Source: an uncultured Faecalibacterium sp. (GTDB lineage: Bacteria; Bacillota; Clostridia; Oscillospirales; Ruminococcaceae). Taken from it: a stretch of 38,574 bases of DNA. Shown in pieces: positions 9,115 through 17,689 of this stretch. The notes beneath the pieces are model-generated. The model made no database searches, was not told the origin of the DNA, and was given only the letters and a program-made list of their open reading frames with translations. Position 1 is the stretch's first letter, and every line of letters begins with the position of its first letter. A program made the position numbers and the translations under genes. The stretch covers positions 1 to 38,574 of the forward strand of contig CAKTFD010000005.1 of assembly GCA_934553285.1 (NCBI GenBank), read 5' to 3'.

Positions 9115-9230
9115 AACCCTCTCCGTCCCGCCTGCAGTGTGGCAGCGCTCCTTCGGGGCAGTGCTGACCGGCAGAGCGCAAAAAGCTCCCCTGCGGGGGA
9201 GGTGACGGGCGCAGCGAGGCGGAGCGGGTT
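9115..9230. repeat. Second-type palindromic intergenic repeat between purL and purB
   Basis: The segment starts AACCCTCTCCGTCCCGCCT and ends AGGCGGAGCGGGTT, so the ends are imperfect inverted repeats. Internal hairpins include CTCCCCTGCGGGGGAG. The design matches the two AACTCC-type copies, but the sequence differs, suggesting a related subfamily or a degraded copy. It ends 22 bases before the purB start. Confidence 0.55.
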
Positions 9231-9252
9231 ATTTTCAGGAGGAAAACAACCA

Positions 9253-10698
9253 ATGTCACAGCATGATCGCTATATCAGCCCTTTTTCCACCCGCTATGCA
9301 TCCGATGAGATGCAGTATATCTTCTCGGACGACAACAAGTTCCGCACCTGGCGGCGGCTGTGGGTGGCGCTGGCACGCGCTGAAATGAACCAGGGCCTGA
9401 CCAACATCACCCCGGATATGGTGGCTGAACTGGAATCCCATGTGGACGATATCAACTACGATGTGGCCATCGCGCGGGAAAAGCTGGTGCGCCACGATGT
9501 AATGAGCCATGTTTACGCCTACGGCCAGCAGTGCCCTAAGGCAGCAGGCATCATCCATCTGGGTGCCACCAGCTGCTATGTGGGCGATAATACCGATATC
9601 ATCGTGATGCGGCAGGGCCTGGAGCTGGTGCGCAAAAAGCTGGTGGGTGTGCTGGCAAAGCTGGCACGCTTTGCCCAGGAATACAAGGATATGCCCTGCA
9701 TGGCGTACACCCACTGCCAGCCCGCACAGCCCACCACCGTGGGCAAGCGCGCTACCCTGTGGGCCAACGAGCTGGTGATGGATCTTGCTGAGATCGACCA
9801 TCGCCTGGCTACGCTGGAGCTGCGCGGTGTCAAGGGCACCACCGGCACCCAGGCCTCCTTTATGGAGCTGTTCAAGGGCGATGCCGATAAGATCCGCGCT
9901 GTGGATGCTTCCATCGCAAAGGAGATGGGCTTTGACCCCAAGGCAGTGGTGCCGGTGTCCGGCCAGACCTACAGCCGCAAGGTGGATGCCTTTATCCTGA
10001 ACGCCCTGGCAGGCATCGGCCAGAGCTGCATGAAGTTTGCGACCGACCTGCGCCTGCTGGCCAATTTCAAGGAGATGGAGGAGCCGTTTGAGAAAAACCA
10101 GATCGGTTCCTCTGCCATGCCTTACAAGCGCAACCCCATGCGCTGCGAGCGCATCTGCGCTTTGGCCCGTTACCTGATGGTGGATGTGCTGAACCCCAGC
10201 TTTACCACCGGCAGCCAGTGGTTTGAGCGCACTCTGGACGACAGCGCCAACAAGCGCGTGGCCATGGCCGAGGGCTTTTTGGCTACCGACGCTATCCTGA
10301 ACATCATGCTCAACGTTACCGATGGCCTTGTGGTGTACCCCAAGGTGGTGCGCAGCCGCCTGATGGCAGAGCTGCCCTTTATGGCCAGCGAAAACATCAT
10401 GATGCAGGCTGTGGAAAAGGGCGGCAACCGGCAGGAGCTGCACGAGCGCCTGCGTCAGCACGCCATCGCCGCCGGCAAGCAGGTCAAGGAAGAGGGCCTG
10501 CCCAACGATATGGTAGACCGCATTGCTGCCGACCCGGCCTTTGGCCTGACCCGCGAGGAGATCGTGGCAGGGCTTGTGCCGGAAAACTTTGTGGGCCGTG
10601 CACCCCAGCAGGTAGAGGAGTTTGTGGCCAACGTGCTGCAGCCCATTTTTGATGCGGATCCCGATGCCGTGGAACAGCATGCTTCCCTGAGCGTCTGA
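9253..10698 (+). CDS. purB: Adenylosuccinate lyase
   Basis: PurB cleaves fumarate from SAICAR (purine step 8) and from adenylosuccinate (IMP to AMP branch). It is 481 residues of the fumarase/aspartase superfamily. The flexible signature loop GSSAMPYKRNPMRCER is at about residues 284-299. Substrate-binding segments include HDVMSHVYAYG, LGATSCYVGDNTD and YTHCQPAQPTTVGKR. The start at ATG 9253 has a perfect AGGAGG at 9238-9243. A longer frame reading through the repeat is rejected. It is the last gene of the purine operon, before a terminator. Confidence 0.96.
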   Translation: MSQHDRYISPFSTRYASDEMQYIFSDDNKFRTWRRLWVALARAEMNQGLTNITPDMVAELESHVDDINYDVAIAREKLVRHDVMSHVYAYGQQCPKAAGIIHLGATSCYVGDNTDIIVMRQGLELVRKKLVGVLAKLARFAQEYKDMPCMAYTHCQPAQPTTVGKRATLWANELVMDLAEIDHRLATLELRGVKGTTGTQASFMELFKGDADKIRAVDASIAKEMGFDPKAVVPVSGQTYSRKVDAFILNALAGIGQSCMKFATDLRLLANFKEMEEPFEKNQIGSSAMPYKRNPMRCERICALARYLMVDVLNPSFTTGSQWFERTLDDSANKRVAMAEGFLATDAILNIMLNVTDGLVVYPKVVRSRLMAELPFMASENIMMQAVEKGGNRQELHERLRQHAIAAGKQVKEEGLPNDMVDRIAADPAFGLTREEIVAGLVPENFVGRAPQQVEEFVANVLQPIFDADPDAVEQHASLSV

Positions 10699-10731
10699 TG
10701 CGCTGAAAGAACAGCCTGAATATTGCAAAAG

Positions 10732-10757
10732 AGCCAAGCCTGCGGGTTTGGCTTTTT
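10732..10757 (+). terminator. Intrinsic terminator of the purine operon
   Basis: AGCCAAGCC and GGTTTGGCT form a 9-bp stem (one G-U pair) around a TGCG loop, followed by TTTTTT. It lies 34 bases after the purB stop. Confidence 0.85.
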
Positions 10758-10813
10758 TGCTTTTGTGGGAGCGGGAGAGCGCTTTTGAAAAGGCAAACTT
10801 TGCCGTGCGCCCC

Positions 10814-10842
10814 TTGCACGATCCTGCCTGTCATGTTACACT
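10814..10842 (+). promoter_or_regulatory. Sigma-70-type promoter for rsuA
   Basis: TTGCAC at 10814-10819 and TACACT at 10837-10842 are separated by 17 bases, just after the purB terminator and 32 bases before the rsuA start. Confidence 0.6.
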
Positions 10843-10874
10843 GAGGGCAGCAACGAGAAAAAGGAGAACCGCTC

Positions 10875-11576
10875 ATGCGATTGGATAAATATCTGGCCGA
10901 GACTGCCCAGTGCACCCGCAGCGAGGCCAAAACCCTGCTGGCCAGGGGGCGCGTACAGGTAAACGGCGCAGTGTGCAAAAAAGGGGACACCCAGCTTAAA
11001 AGCACCGACACGGTGGCGGTGGATGGTGCGGCGCTGACCTACCGGAAGTTTGTTTACCTGATGCTCAACAAGCCCGAGGGGGTGGTGAGCGCCTCCACCG
11101 ACAAGCGGGACACTACCGTGGTGGATCTGGTGGGGGATGCCTACCCCCGGCGGGAGCTGTTTCCGGCAGGGCGGCTGGACAAGACCAGCACCGGCTTTGT
11201 GCTGCTGACCGATGACGGCGGCTTTGCCCACGATATCCTGTCCCCCCGGCACCATGTGCCCAAGACCTATACTGTCACCATCGATACCCCGCTCACCCAG
11301 GAGATGTGCACCGGCTTTGCGCAGGGGGTCACTTTAGCGGACGGCACGGCGCTTTCGCCTGCACAGGTAACGGCGCTTTCCCCGGATGGACTGACTGTGC
11401 GGGTAGTGCTGCGGCAGGGAGTATACCACCAGATCAAGCGGATGTTCGGGGTGTATGGCGCCGGGGTAGACCGTCTGCACCGGGAGGCCATCGGCGGCCT
11501 TATGCTGGACCCGCAGCTTGCACCGGGGCAGTGGCGGGAGCTTTCCGTCGAAGAAGTGGAAAAAATTACCAAATAA
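10875..11576 (+). CDS. rsuA: 16S rRNA pseudouridine synthase, RsuA family
   Basis: A 233-residue member of the RsuA/RluB group that isomerises a specific uridine in rRNA (U516 of 16S rRNA for RsuA). Residues 1-50 are an S4 RNA-binding domain (MRLDKYLAETAQCTRSEAKT...GRVQVNG). The catalytic core follows, with FVYLMLNKPEGVVSA and the active-site Asp in GRLDKTSTGFVLLTDDG (D102). The length fits RsuA better than RluB/E/F. The RBS AAGGAGAA precedes ATG 10875. It stands alone, with its own promoter and, downstream, an AT-rich inverted repeat. Exact rRNA target is inferred. Confidence 0.88.
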   Translation: MRLDKYLAETAQCTRSEAKTLLARGRVQVNGAVCKKGDTQLKSTDTVAVDGAALTYRKFVYLMLNKPEGVVSASTDKRDTTVVDLVGDAYPRRELFPAGRLDKTSTGFVLLTDDGGFAHDILSPRHHVPKTYTVTIDTPLTQEMCTGFAQGVTLADGTALSPAQVTALSPDGLTVRVVLRQGVYHQIKRMFGVYGAGVDRLHREAIGGLMLDPQLAPGQWRELSVEEVEKITK

Positions 11577-11689
11577 AAAGGTGCGCTTTTCACGCAGTTT
11601 TCAAAAATGTATCACAATTTGCCGGTAAAATAACGGTAAGAACCACGCCAAAAGGCACTTTTTTGGCAAAAAATGGCCCTGAAAGATAA

Positions 11690-11723
11690 TTTCAACAAGA
11701 AAGAATTATCTTTTTTGTTGAAA
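11690..11723 (+). promoter_or_regulatory. AT-rich 15-bp inverted repeat directly upstream of a promoter
   Basis: TTTCAACAAGAAAGA (11690-11704) and TCTTTTTTGTTGAAA (11709-11723) pair with one mismatch around an ATTA loop. Overlapping it, AGATAATT (11684-11691) can instead pair with AATTATCT (11704-11711). The repeat ends four bases before the -35 box of the next promoter. It could end rsuA transcription, or be an operator for the downstream regulator. The rest of the 264-base gap shows no gene. Confidence 0.5.
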
Positions 11724-11727
11724 TCTG

Positions 11728-11756
11728 TTGCAAAAGTAAATTCTTTTGTGTAAAAT
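11728..11756 (+). promoter_or_regulatory. Strong sigma-70-type promoter for the CdaR/PucR-like regulator
   Basis: TTGCAA (11728-11733), 17-base spacer, TAAAAT (11751-11756). The transcript would have an 80-odd base leader before ATG 11841. Confidence 0.75.
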
Positions 11757-11840
11757 ATAGATTGTAATGCGGCGAAATTGTTTAAAATCACAACCCATGC
11801 CGCTGCGGCTTGCACAAACGAGGAAAAGGGGTATCCATTT

Positions 11841-12926
11841 ATGGCCAATAGAGTATTTCAAAGCGTGATCTACCAGATGAAGGACGCGATCAACCGGGTG
11901 GTCGGCGTTGTGGATGAGACCGGCGCTGTCATCTCCTGCTCGGAGCTGAACCTGATCGGTGAGGTGCGCGAGGGCTTTATGGCCGAGCGCCTGACCGCGG
12001 GTGACCGCTTTGTACGGGATGGCTATACCTACCAGCAGTTCTCCAGCGCCAAGCATAACGATTATGCAGTGTTCGTGGAAGGCGCCGACGAGACCGCAGG
12101 GCAGTTTGCCGCCGTGCTGTCCATCAGCCTGCAGAGCATCAAACAGTACCACGATGAAAAATTTGATAAATCCAACTTTATCAAAAACGTGGTGCTGGAT
12201 AACATCCTGCCCGGCGATATCTACGCCAAGGCACGGGAGCTGCACTTTGCCACCGATGTTTCCCGCGTGGTGTTTATCGTGCGGGTGATCAGCGGCGGCG
12301 ATATCTCCGCTTACGATGTGGTCAGCAGCCTGTTCCCGGATAAGCAGAAGGACTTTGTGTTCAATATCAGCGAGACCGATACCGTGCTGGTCAAGGAGAT
12401 CCGCAAGGGCATCGACCGTACCGATATGGAAAAGCTGGCTGCCAGCATCGTGGACACCCTGTCCGGCGAGCACTACATCAAGGCTGTGGTAGGCATCGGC
12501 ACACCCATTGCCAACGTGAAGGATCTGGCTACCTCCTTTAAGGAAGCCCAGATCGCCATGGAAGTGAGCAAGGTGTTCGACACAGAAAAGCAGATCATCC
12601 GTTACGATAACCTGGGCATCGCCCGGCTGATCTATCAGCTGCCCACCACCGTGTGCGAGATGTTCCTGCGCGAGGTGTTCAAGCAGGGCAGCATCGAGAG
12701 CCTGGATCAGGAGACCCTGTTTACCATCCAGCGCTTCTTTGAGAACAACCTGAATGTGTCTGAGACCAGCCGCGGCCTGTTCGTGCACCGCAATACGCTG
12801 GTGTATCGTCTGGAAAAGATCAAGAAACTGACCGGCCTGGACCTGCGTGAGTTCGATGATGCTATCGTCTTTAAGGTAGCGCTGATGGTCAAAAAGTACC
12901 TGTCCAACAATCCGGCCAAATACTGA
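11841..12926 (+). CDS. CdaR/PucR-type transcriptional regulator
   Basis: A 361-residue protein with no strongly recognised N-terminal sensor. The C-terminus carries a PucR-type helix-turn-helix (about residues 300-355: FENNLNVSETSRGLFVHRNT, then LVYRLEKIKKLTGLDLREFD), as in regulators of sugar diacid or purine catabolism. The middle contains a GGDEF-like/CdaR linker region (VVGIGTPIANVKDLATSFKEA). The start at ATG 11841 has AGGAAAAGGGG upstream; an in-frame TTG at 11778 without an RBS is rejected. It stands alone between a strong promoter and a terminator, so targets cannot be inferred. No enzyme or transporter typical of a CdaR regulon is adjacent, and its effector is unknown. Confidence 0.8.
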   Translation: MANRVFQSVIYQMKDAINRVVGVVDETGAVISCSELNLIGEVREGFMAERLTAGDRFVRDGYTYQQFSSAKHNDYAVFVEGADETAGQFAAVLSISLQSIKQYHDEKFDKSNFIKNVVLDNILPGDIYAKARELHFATDVSRVVFIVRVISGGDISAYDVVSSLFPDKQKDFVFNISETDTVLVKEIRKGIDRTDMEKLAASIVDTLSGEHYIKAVVGIGTPIANVKDLATSFKEAQIAMEVSKVFDTEKQIIRYDNLGIARLIYQLPTTVCEMFLREVFKQGSIESLDQETLFTIQRFFENNLNVSETSRGLFVHRNTLVYRLEKIKKLTGLDLREFDDAIVFKVALMVKKYLSNNPAKY

Positions 12927-12960
12927 TACTGCGCTGTGCGGGGTTTTGCCCTCCGGCGCT

Positions 12961-12999
12961 GAACCGGCCGCTCGAAACCGACGCTGGCCGGTTCTTTTT
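12961..12999 (+). terminator. Intrinsic terminator after the CdaR/PucR-like gene
   Basis: GAACCGGCC (12961-12969) pairs with GGCCGGTTC (12986-12994), followed by TTTTT. Confidence 0.85.
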
Positions 13000-13067
13000 G
13001 CTGCACAGGCTGTGGGCTGCAGCCTTGACCATCAAAAAATATTGATGTCAGGAGTTAATGCGATTCC

Positions 13068-13844
13068 ATGATCGATTTTGAACACGTTTCCAAAGAATAC
13101 AAAAAGGGCGGCCGCCTTGCCCTGGAGGATATCGACCTCCATGTGGCGGATGGCGAGTTCGTCTTTCTGCTGGGGCACTCCGGCGCCGGCAAATCCACCC
13201 TGCTCAAGCTGATCCTGCGGGAGGAACTGCCCACCTCTGGCAAGGTAACGGTGCTGGGCAAGGATATTGCCCGGCTGCGCCGCCACAAGATCCCGTATCT
13301 GCGCCGTCAGATGGGCATCATCTTCCAGGATTTCCGCCTGATCCCCAGCATGACGGTGTACGAGAACGTGGCCTTTGCCATGCATGTGCTCAACGTGCCC
13401 CACAAGGAGATCCGCCCCCGCGTGGAGTATATCCTGGAGCTGGTGCATCTGGAGGATAAGGCCAAGTGCTACCCGGATACCCTTTCCGGCGGCGAGCAGC
13501 AGCGTGTGGCTGTGGCGCGCGCGCTGGTACATAACCCCAAACTGGTCATCGCAGACGAGCCTACCGGCAACATCGACCCGGAGCTGAGCCTGGAGATGAT
13601 GCAGCTGCTGGAGCGGGTGAGCAAAATGGGCATCACGGTGCTGGTGGTCACCCATGAGCATGAGCTGGTGCACCGTTTCCATCAGCGCGTAGTCACGCTG
13701 AGCCATGGCCGTATCATCTCGGATGTGCCTGCCGACCCTGTGGCTGCCGCCGAGGACGACCTCTCGCTGGATATTGCCGCCTTTGATGCATACAGCGAGC
13801 CGTCTGCTGCGGGTGCAGAGAAAAAGGAGGTGGCTGCCGTATGA
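13068..13844 (+). CDS. ftsE: Cell division ATP-binding protein FtsE
   Basis: ATPase of the FtsEX complex, which transmits a cytoplasmic signal across the membrane to a peptidoglycan hydrolase at the division site. ABC motifs: Walker A GHSGAGKST (36-44), FQDFRLIP (the FtsE-type Q-loop, 86-93), signature LSGGEQQR (139-146), Walker B LVIADEPTGN (159-168) and H-loop THEHE (H196). At 258 residues it is about 30 longer than usual, owing to an acidic Ala-rich tail after residue 220. The ATG at 13068 lies 13 bases after AGGAG, a rather long spacer. Its stop overlaps the ftsX start in ATGA. No convincing promoter was found in the 68-base gap upstream. Confidence 0.95.
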   Translation: MIDFEHVSKEYKKGGRLALEDIDLHVADGEFVFLLGHSGAGKSTLLKLILREELPTSGKVTVLGKDIARLRRHKIPYLRRQMGIIFQDFRLIPSMTVYENVAFAMHVLNVPHKEIRPRVEYILELVHLEDKAKCYPDTLSGGEQQRVAVARALVHNPKLVIADEPTGNIDPELSLEMMQLLERVSKMGITVLVVTHEHELVHRFHQRVVTLSHGRIISDVPADPVAAAEDDLSLDIAAFDAYSEPSAAGAEKKEVAAV

Positions 13845-14749
13845 TGCGTCCTTCTACCTTCTTTTTTCTTACAAGGCGCGGTGTGCGCAACCTGGGCAAG
13901 CACTGGGCCATGACCATTGCCTGCATCGCTTCTTTGAGCGTGTGCATGACCCTGAACGTTTTTGCCAGCCTGGCCGAGGTGAATGTGGGCAGCATGGTGG
14001 CCTATCTGGGCAGCCAGAACGAAATGGTGGTCTATCTGGACCCCGCGTGTGACGATGCCACCGCCGCCCAGGTGGGGCAGACCCTTGCAGCCATGCCGGG
14101 GGTCAGCGGGGTGCAGTATATGTCCAAGCAGGATGTGCTCAACACCTACCGCGGCTATATGGACGATTATTCCTCCCTGTGGGACGAATTTGAGACCGAT
14201 AACCCTTTTAAAGCCAACTACCGGGTCACCCTGAGCGACCTGAGCCAGACCGAGAGTATGAGCGTAAAGATGCAGGCCATCCCGGGCGTAGTCAGCGTGG
14301 CTGCGCTGGTGGAGATGAGCAACATCTTTGTGGAGGTGCAGCGGGCCGTGACCAAGGGCGGCCGCATGATCGTGCTGGTGCTGATGGTGGTCAGCATCAT
14401 CACGGTGGGCAGCACCATCCGGCTCAGCATCTATGCCCGCCGCCGCGAGATCGAGATCATGAAGTATGTGGGTGCTACCAACCGCATGGTCACCCTGCCG
14501 TTCTTTGTGGAGGGCCTGACCATGGGCCTGCTCTCCGGCGCGCTGACAGCGGCAGCCAGCCTGGGCTGCTACGATTATGTGGTCAATGCCGCCGGTGGTC
14601 TGGGCGGCATCTGGCAGATGCTGATGGGACAGGCGCTGGTGCCGGTAGCCAATGTGTGGCCCACCATCCTGGTCACCAGCCTGCTCAGCGGTGCCATCGT
14701 TGGCGGCGTGGGCAGTATGTTCTCCCTGCGCAAGCACCTGAATGTATGA
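13841..14749 (+). CDS. ftsX: Cell division protein FtsX
   Basis: Membrane partner of FtsE, 302 residues. The topology is the FtsX pattern: one N-terminal membrane helix (about 23-45, HWAMTIACIASLSVCMTLNV), a large extracytoplasmic loop (about 50-165), then three C-terminal helices (MIVLVLMVVSIITVG; LPFFVEGLTMGLLSGALTAA; TILVTSLLSGAIVGGVG). The outer loop is where PcsB/EnvC-type partners dock in characterised systems. It overlaps ftsE by four bases, and the M23 peptidase gene follows after 22 bases, so FtsEX and its likely target enzyme are co-transcribed. Confidence 0.94.
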   Translation: MMRPSTFFFLTRRGVRNLGKHWAMTIACIASLSVCMTLNVFASLAEVNVGSMVAYLGSQNEMVVYLDPACDDATAAQVGQTLAAMPGVSGVQYMSKQDVLNTYRGYMDDYSSLWDEFETDNPFKANYRVTLSDLSQTESMSVKMQAIPGVVSVAALVEMSNIFVEVQRAVTKGGRMIVLVLMVVSIITVGSTIRLSIYARRREIEIMKYVGATNRMVTLPFFVEGLTMGLLSGALTAAASLGCYDYVVNAAGGLGGIWQMLMGQALVPVANVWPTILVTSLLSGAIVGGVGSMFSLRKHLNV

Positions 14750-14771
14750 CCGAAAGGAGCCGCAGTTTATT

Positions 14772-16136
14772 ATGAGGAAAGCAATGCATGCAAAACCCTT
14801 CCGGCTCACAGTGGGGTATACCGCCCGGCATGCCCGGCCGGAAAGCCCCCGCAGCAAGCTGATCCGGGCGGTCAGCCTGGGGCTGGCCTGCGCCTGCCTG
14901 CTGCTGACGGCTACGGTGTATCCGGCTTCGGCCGCTACCAGCAATAACAGCATGGCCAGTTTGCAGAACAAGCTGGACAAGCTCTCGCAGTCCATCAGCC
15001 AGCACAAAAAGGAGCTTTCGGACGCCAAAAAGAAGGAATCCGCCGCCAAGGCGCTGGAAAGTGAGCTGAAAGAGCGGGTCACCGTTCTGCAGGATCAGAT
15101 CGGCGTACTCAGCGGGCAGATCGCCTCGGTGCAGAACAGCATCGGCGAAAAAGAGCAGCAGATCGGTGTCATGCAGCAGCAGATCTCGGACAAACAGACC
15201 GAGATCGAGAACAAGCAGGCCGAGATCGATACCCAGTGGGATTATTTTAAAAAGCACATGGCTGCCATGCAGGAGCTGCGGGACGGCGGCAGCGTGGCCA
15301 TGCTCAGCGCGGTGAACGACCTGTATGAGCTGCTTACCTTCAACGAGGTGATGCAGGATATCTCTATCAAGGATACCGAGATCATGAACAACATGAAGTC
15401 CGCCAAGCAGGGCCTGGAGGACGATAAGGCCGCGCTGGAAGAACAGAAGGTGGGCCTGGAAGCGGAAAAGGCAGATCTGCAGAGCAAAAAGAGCAGCCTG
15501 GACAGCCAGAACGCCCAGATGCGCAGCAAGCAGAGCGAGCTGAACAACAGCATCTCTGCGGCAAAACTTTCTGCGGCCGAGGCCCAGCAGGCTCAGCAGA
15601 AGGCACAGGCAGCCATCGAGTCCGATGAGCTGAACTACGAAGCCGTTAAAAAAGAGATCCAGAAGCTGATCGCAGCGGCTTCGGCCAGCAAGCCGCAGCT
15701 GAGCTTTAGCGGCTTTGCCTGCCCGCTGAAAAGCTATACCCGCGTTTCCAGCGAGTACGGCTGGCGCAAGAACCCGGTATCCGGCGTGAACAAGCTGCAT
15801 GCCGGCACCGACTTTGCGGCCCCCGCCGGTACTCCCATCTACGCAGCCGCCAGCGGCTATGTGCAGGTGGCAGGCTGGTCCAGCGGCGGTTACGGCAACT
15901 ACGTTATCATCTACCACGGCAAAATGTCCGATGGCAATACCTATACTACCCTGTACGGCCATATGCGCTCGGTAGCCACTACCGCAGGCAAGTATGTAAA
16001 TCAGGGCGATCTGATCGGCTATGTGGGCAGCACCGGCAATTCTACCGGCAATCACCTGCATCTGGAAGTGTGGAAGGGCGGTTCCAAGGCAAATGCGGTA
16101 AATCCCCGCAGCTATATCCCCATCCCGCACAATTAA
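14772..16136 (+). CDS. Secreted M23 peptidoglycan endopeptidase with coiled coil (EnvC/PcsB-like)
   Basis: Probable cell-wall hydrolase controlled by FtsEX. The 454-residue protein has a long basic N-terminus, a hydrophobic signal segment (about 35-50), and a likely cleavage after PASA at residues 51-54. A long Gln/Lys/Glu-rich coiled coil covers about 57-310. The C-terminal LytM/M23 domain retains all zinc ligands: HAGTD (H343, D347) and HLHLEVW (H428, H430). Unlike E. coli EnvC, it should be catalytically active. ATG 14772 follows AAAGGAG with a 12-base spacer. An in-frame ATG at 14742 overlaps ftsX but lacks an RBS. The coiled-coil plus hydrolase plan resembles PcsB/CwlO-type FtsEX clients, though PcsB carries a CHAP domain. 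Confidence 0.9.
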   Translation: MRKAMHAKPFRLTVGYTARHARPESPRSKLIRAVSLGLACACLLLTATVYPASAATSNNSMASLQNKLDKLSQSISQHKKELSDAKKKESAAKALESELKERVTVLQDQIGVLSGQIASVQNSIGEKEQQIGVMQQQISDKQTEIENKQAEIDTQWDYFKKHMAAMQELRDGGSVAMLSAVNDLYELLTFNEVMQDISIKDTEIMNNMKSAKQGLEDDKAALEEQKVGLEAEKADLQSKKSSLDSQNAQMRSKQSELNNSISAAKLSAAEAQQAQQKAQAAIESDELNYEAVKKEIQKLIAAASASKPQLSFSGFACPLKSYTRVSSEYGWRKNPVSGVNKLHAGTDFAAPAGTPIYAAASGYVQVAGWSSGGYGNYVIIYHGKMSDGNTYTTLYGHMRSVATTAGKYVNQGDLIGYVGSTGNSTGNHLHLEVWKGGSKANAVNPRSYIPIPHN

Positions 16137-16164
16137 CAAGCAAGGCAAGGAGTCTGGTTGATCT

Positions 16165-16272
16165 ATGAACGAACAAAAACGCAAGCGCGTGCTGCGCATC
16201 GGCTGCCTGGTTCTGGCAGGGGTGTTTGTACTTTCGCTGCTGGGCAGTATCCTGATGATGCTGCTGGTCTGA
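16165..16272 (+). CDS. 35-residue single-pass membrane protein
   Basis: The short frame reads MNEQKRKRVLRIGCLVLAGV and continues with a hydrophobic run to the stop. A basic cytoplasmic start (residues 1-11) is followed by one membrane helix (about 12-34). AAGGAG lies 12 bases before the ATG, the same long spacer as its neighbours. It sits 28 bases after the M23 peptidase and 16 bases before the S41 protease on the same strand, so it is very likely translated in this operon. No family is recognised. It may modulate FtsEX or the protease, but this is a guess from position. Confidence 0.7.
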   Translation: MNEQKRKRVLRIGCLVLAGVFVLSLLGSILMMLLV

Positions 16273-16288
16273 CCGGGAGGAACGAACC

Positions 16289-17653
16289 ATGAACCGTAAA
16301 ATTTCTTTGGGTATGGCGGTCACCATCGTGATCCTTGCCATGACCGTGACCTTTTCCATCACGATGCTCCTCGCCATGCGTCTGTTCGACAGCACGGTCA
16401 ACAGCGTAAAAGAAAAGGAAAGCATGTACAACAAGATCGCTGAGGTGGACCGCTATGTCCGCAGCAACGATTATTACAACATCGATGAAACTACCCTGTA
16501 CGACCGCCTGACGGCAGGCTACCTGCTGGGCACCGGCGATAAGTACGCCCGCTACTACACTGCCAACGCCTACACTGAGCTGATGAACATCCAGAGCGGC
16601 AAGATCCTGGGCATCGGCGTGGAGTTTGGCATCGACCAGACCGGTTACGCCAAGGTGACCCGCGTGTACGATGGTTCTCCCGCACAGGAAGCCGGGATTG
16701 CCGTGGGGGATTACATCACGGCTGTGGGCGATACGGATGTCAAGAGCCTTTCCAGCGCAGATGCAGTGTACAGAGCACTGCAGGGCGAAGCCGGTACCAC
16801 CGTCAGCGTGACCTGGCTGAACAGCGAAGCCGCCAGCAAAACGGCAGAGCTGACCCACTCCGGCTACACCAGCACCACAGTGGACGCCATGCTGCTGGAA
16901 AATGTGGGCTACATCCGCATCCGTCAGTTTGATGGCACCACCCCCAGCGAGCTGGACTACGCCCTGCGCACCCTGACCAGCAGCGGCGCAGCCAGCCTGG
17001 TGTTTGACCTGCGGGATAACGGCGGCGGCATCCTGGACGATGCCATCAGCTGCATCGACCTGCTGGCACCGGAGGGCACCGTGGCCTATGCCGAGGATAA
17101 AAACGGCAACCGCACTGTGGTAGGCAGCAGCGATGCTGAAAGCGCGGTAGACCTGCCCATCGTCTGCCTGGTAAACGGCAACACCGCCAGCGCAGCGGAG
17201 CTGTTTGCAGCCACTTTGCGCACCATGAACGGTGCCCGCCTGGTGGGCACCACCACCATGGGCAAGGGTACCATCCAGAGCAGCCCCCAGCGCCTGTCCG
17301 ATGGCAGCGCCGTGGTCATCACGGTGGCAAAGCTCGTCTGCGGCGATGGCACCAGCTTTGATGGCACCGGCCTTACCGTGGATGTGGAGCGCGCACTCAG
17401 CGCAGAGGAAGCGGCCAATCTCTACGATTACACCCCGCAGACCGACCCGCAGGTGCAGCGCGCCGTCAGCGCTGCCCAGCAGCTGAGCGGCACCACCACG
17501 TTGGCAGGCGTAAACTCTGCTGCCGCAGCGGACAGCGCCGCAGCTTCGGAACCTGCGGACGAAACTGCTCCGGTAGAGGCAGCAGACGGACAGACCGCCG
17601 AAGGGGAGACCGCTGCGTCCGAGCCGGAGGCTGCTGCAAGCACAGCGGAGTGA
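16289..17653 (+). CDS. ctpA: Carboxy-terminal processing protease, S41 family
   Basis: Membrane-anchored serine protease acting outside the cytoplasm. It is 454 residues: an uncleaved N-terminal helix (about 7-30), a small region, a PDZ domain (about 95-190; ILGIGVEFG, VTRVYDGSPAQEAGI) and the S41 catalytic domain. The Ser/Lys dyad is visible in NGNTASAAELFA (S301) and TTMGKGTIQ (K326), the usual 25 residues apart. A low-complexity Ala/Glu/Ser/Thr tail of about 70 residues follows residue 385. GGGAGGAA precedes ATG 16289. Its position after FtsEX and an M23 enzyme suggests it trims or controls the hydrolase, as CtpA-type proteases do elsewhere. The substrate is unknown. Confidence 0.92.
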   Translation: MNRKISLGMAVTIVILAMTVTFSITMLLAMRLFDSTVNSVKEKESMYNKIAEVDRYVRSNDYYNIDETTLYDRLTAGYLLGTGDKYARYYTANAYTELMNIQSGKILGIGVEFGIDQTGYAKVTRVYDGSPAQEAGIAVGDYITAVGDTDVKSLSSADAVYRALQGEAGTTVSVTWLNSEAASKTAELTHSGYTSTTVDAMLLENVGYIRIRQFDGTTPSELDYALRTLTSSGAASLVFDLRDNGGGILDDAISCIDLLAPEGTVAYAEDKNGNRTVVGSSDAESAVDLPIVCLVNGNTASAAELFAATLRTMNGARLVGTTTMGKGTIQSSPQRLSDGSAVVITVAKLVCGDGTSFDGTGLTVDVERALSAEEAANLYDYTPQTDPQVQRAVSAAQQLSGTTTLAGVNSAAAADSAAASEPADETAPVEAADGQTAEGETAASEPEAAASTAE

Positions 17654-17689
17654 CCCCGCAAGACCGGAACGATAAATACGATGAACATC

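Noticed and set aside
9139..9252. Longer N-terminus for purB
   Set aside because: It reads through the intergenic repeat; ATG 9253 follows a perfect AGGAGG.
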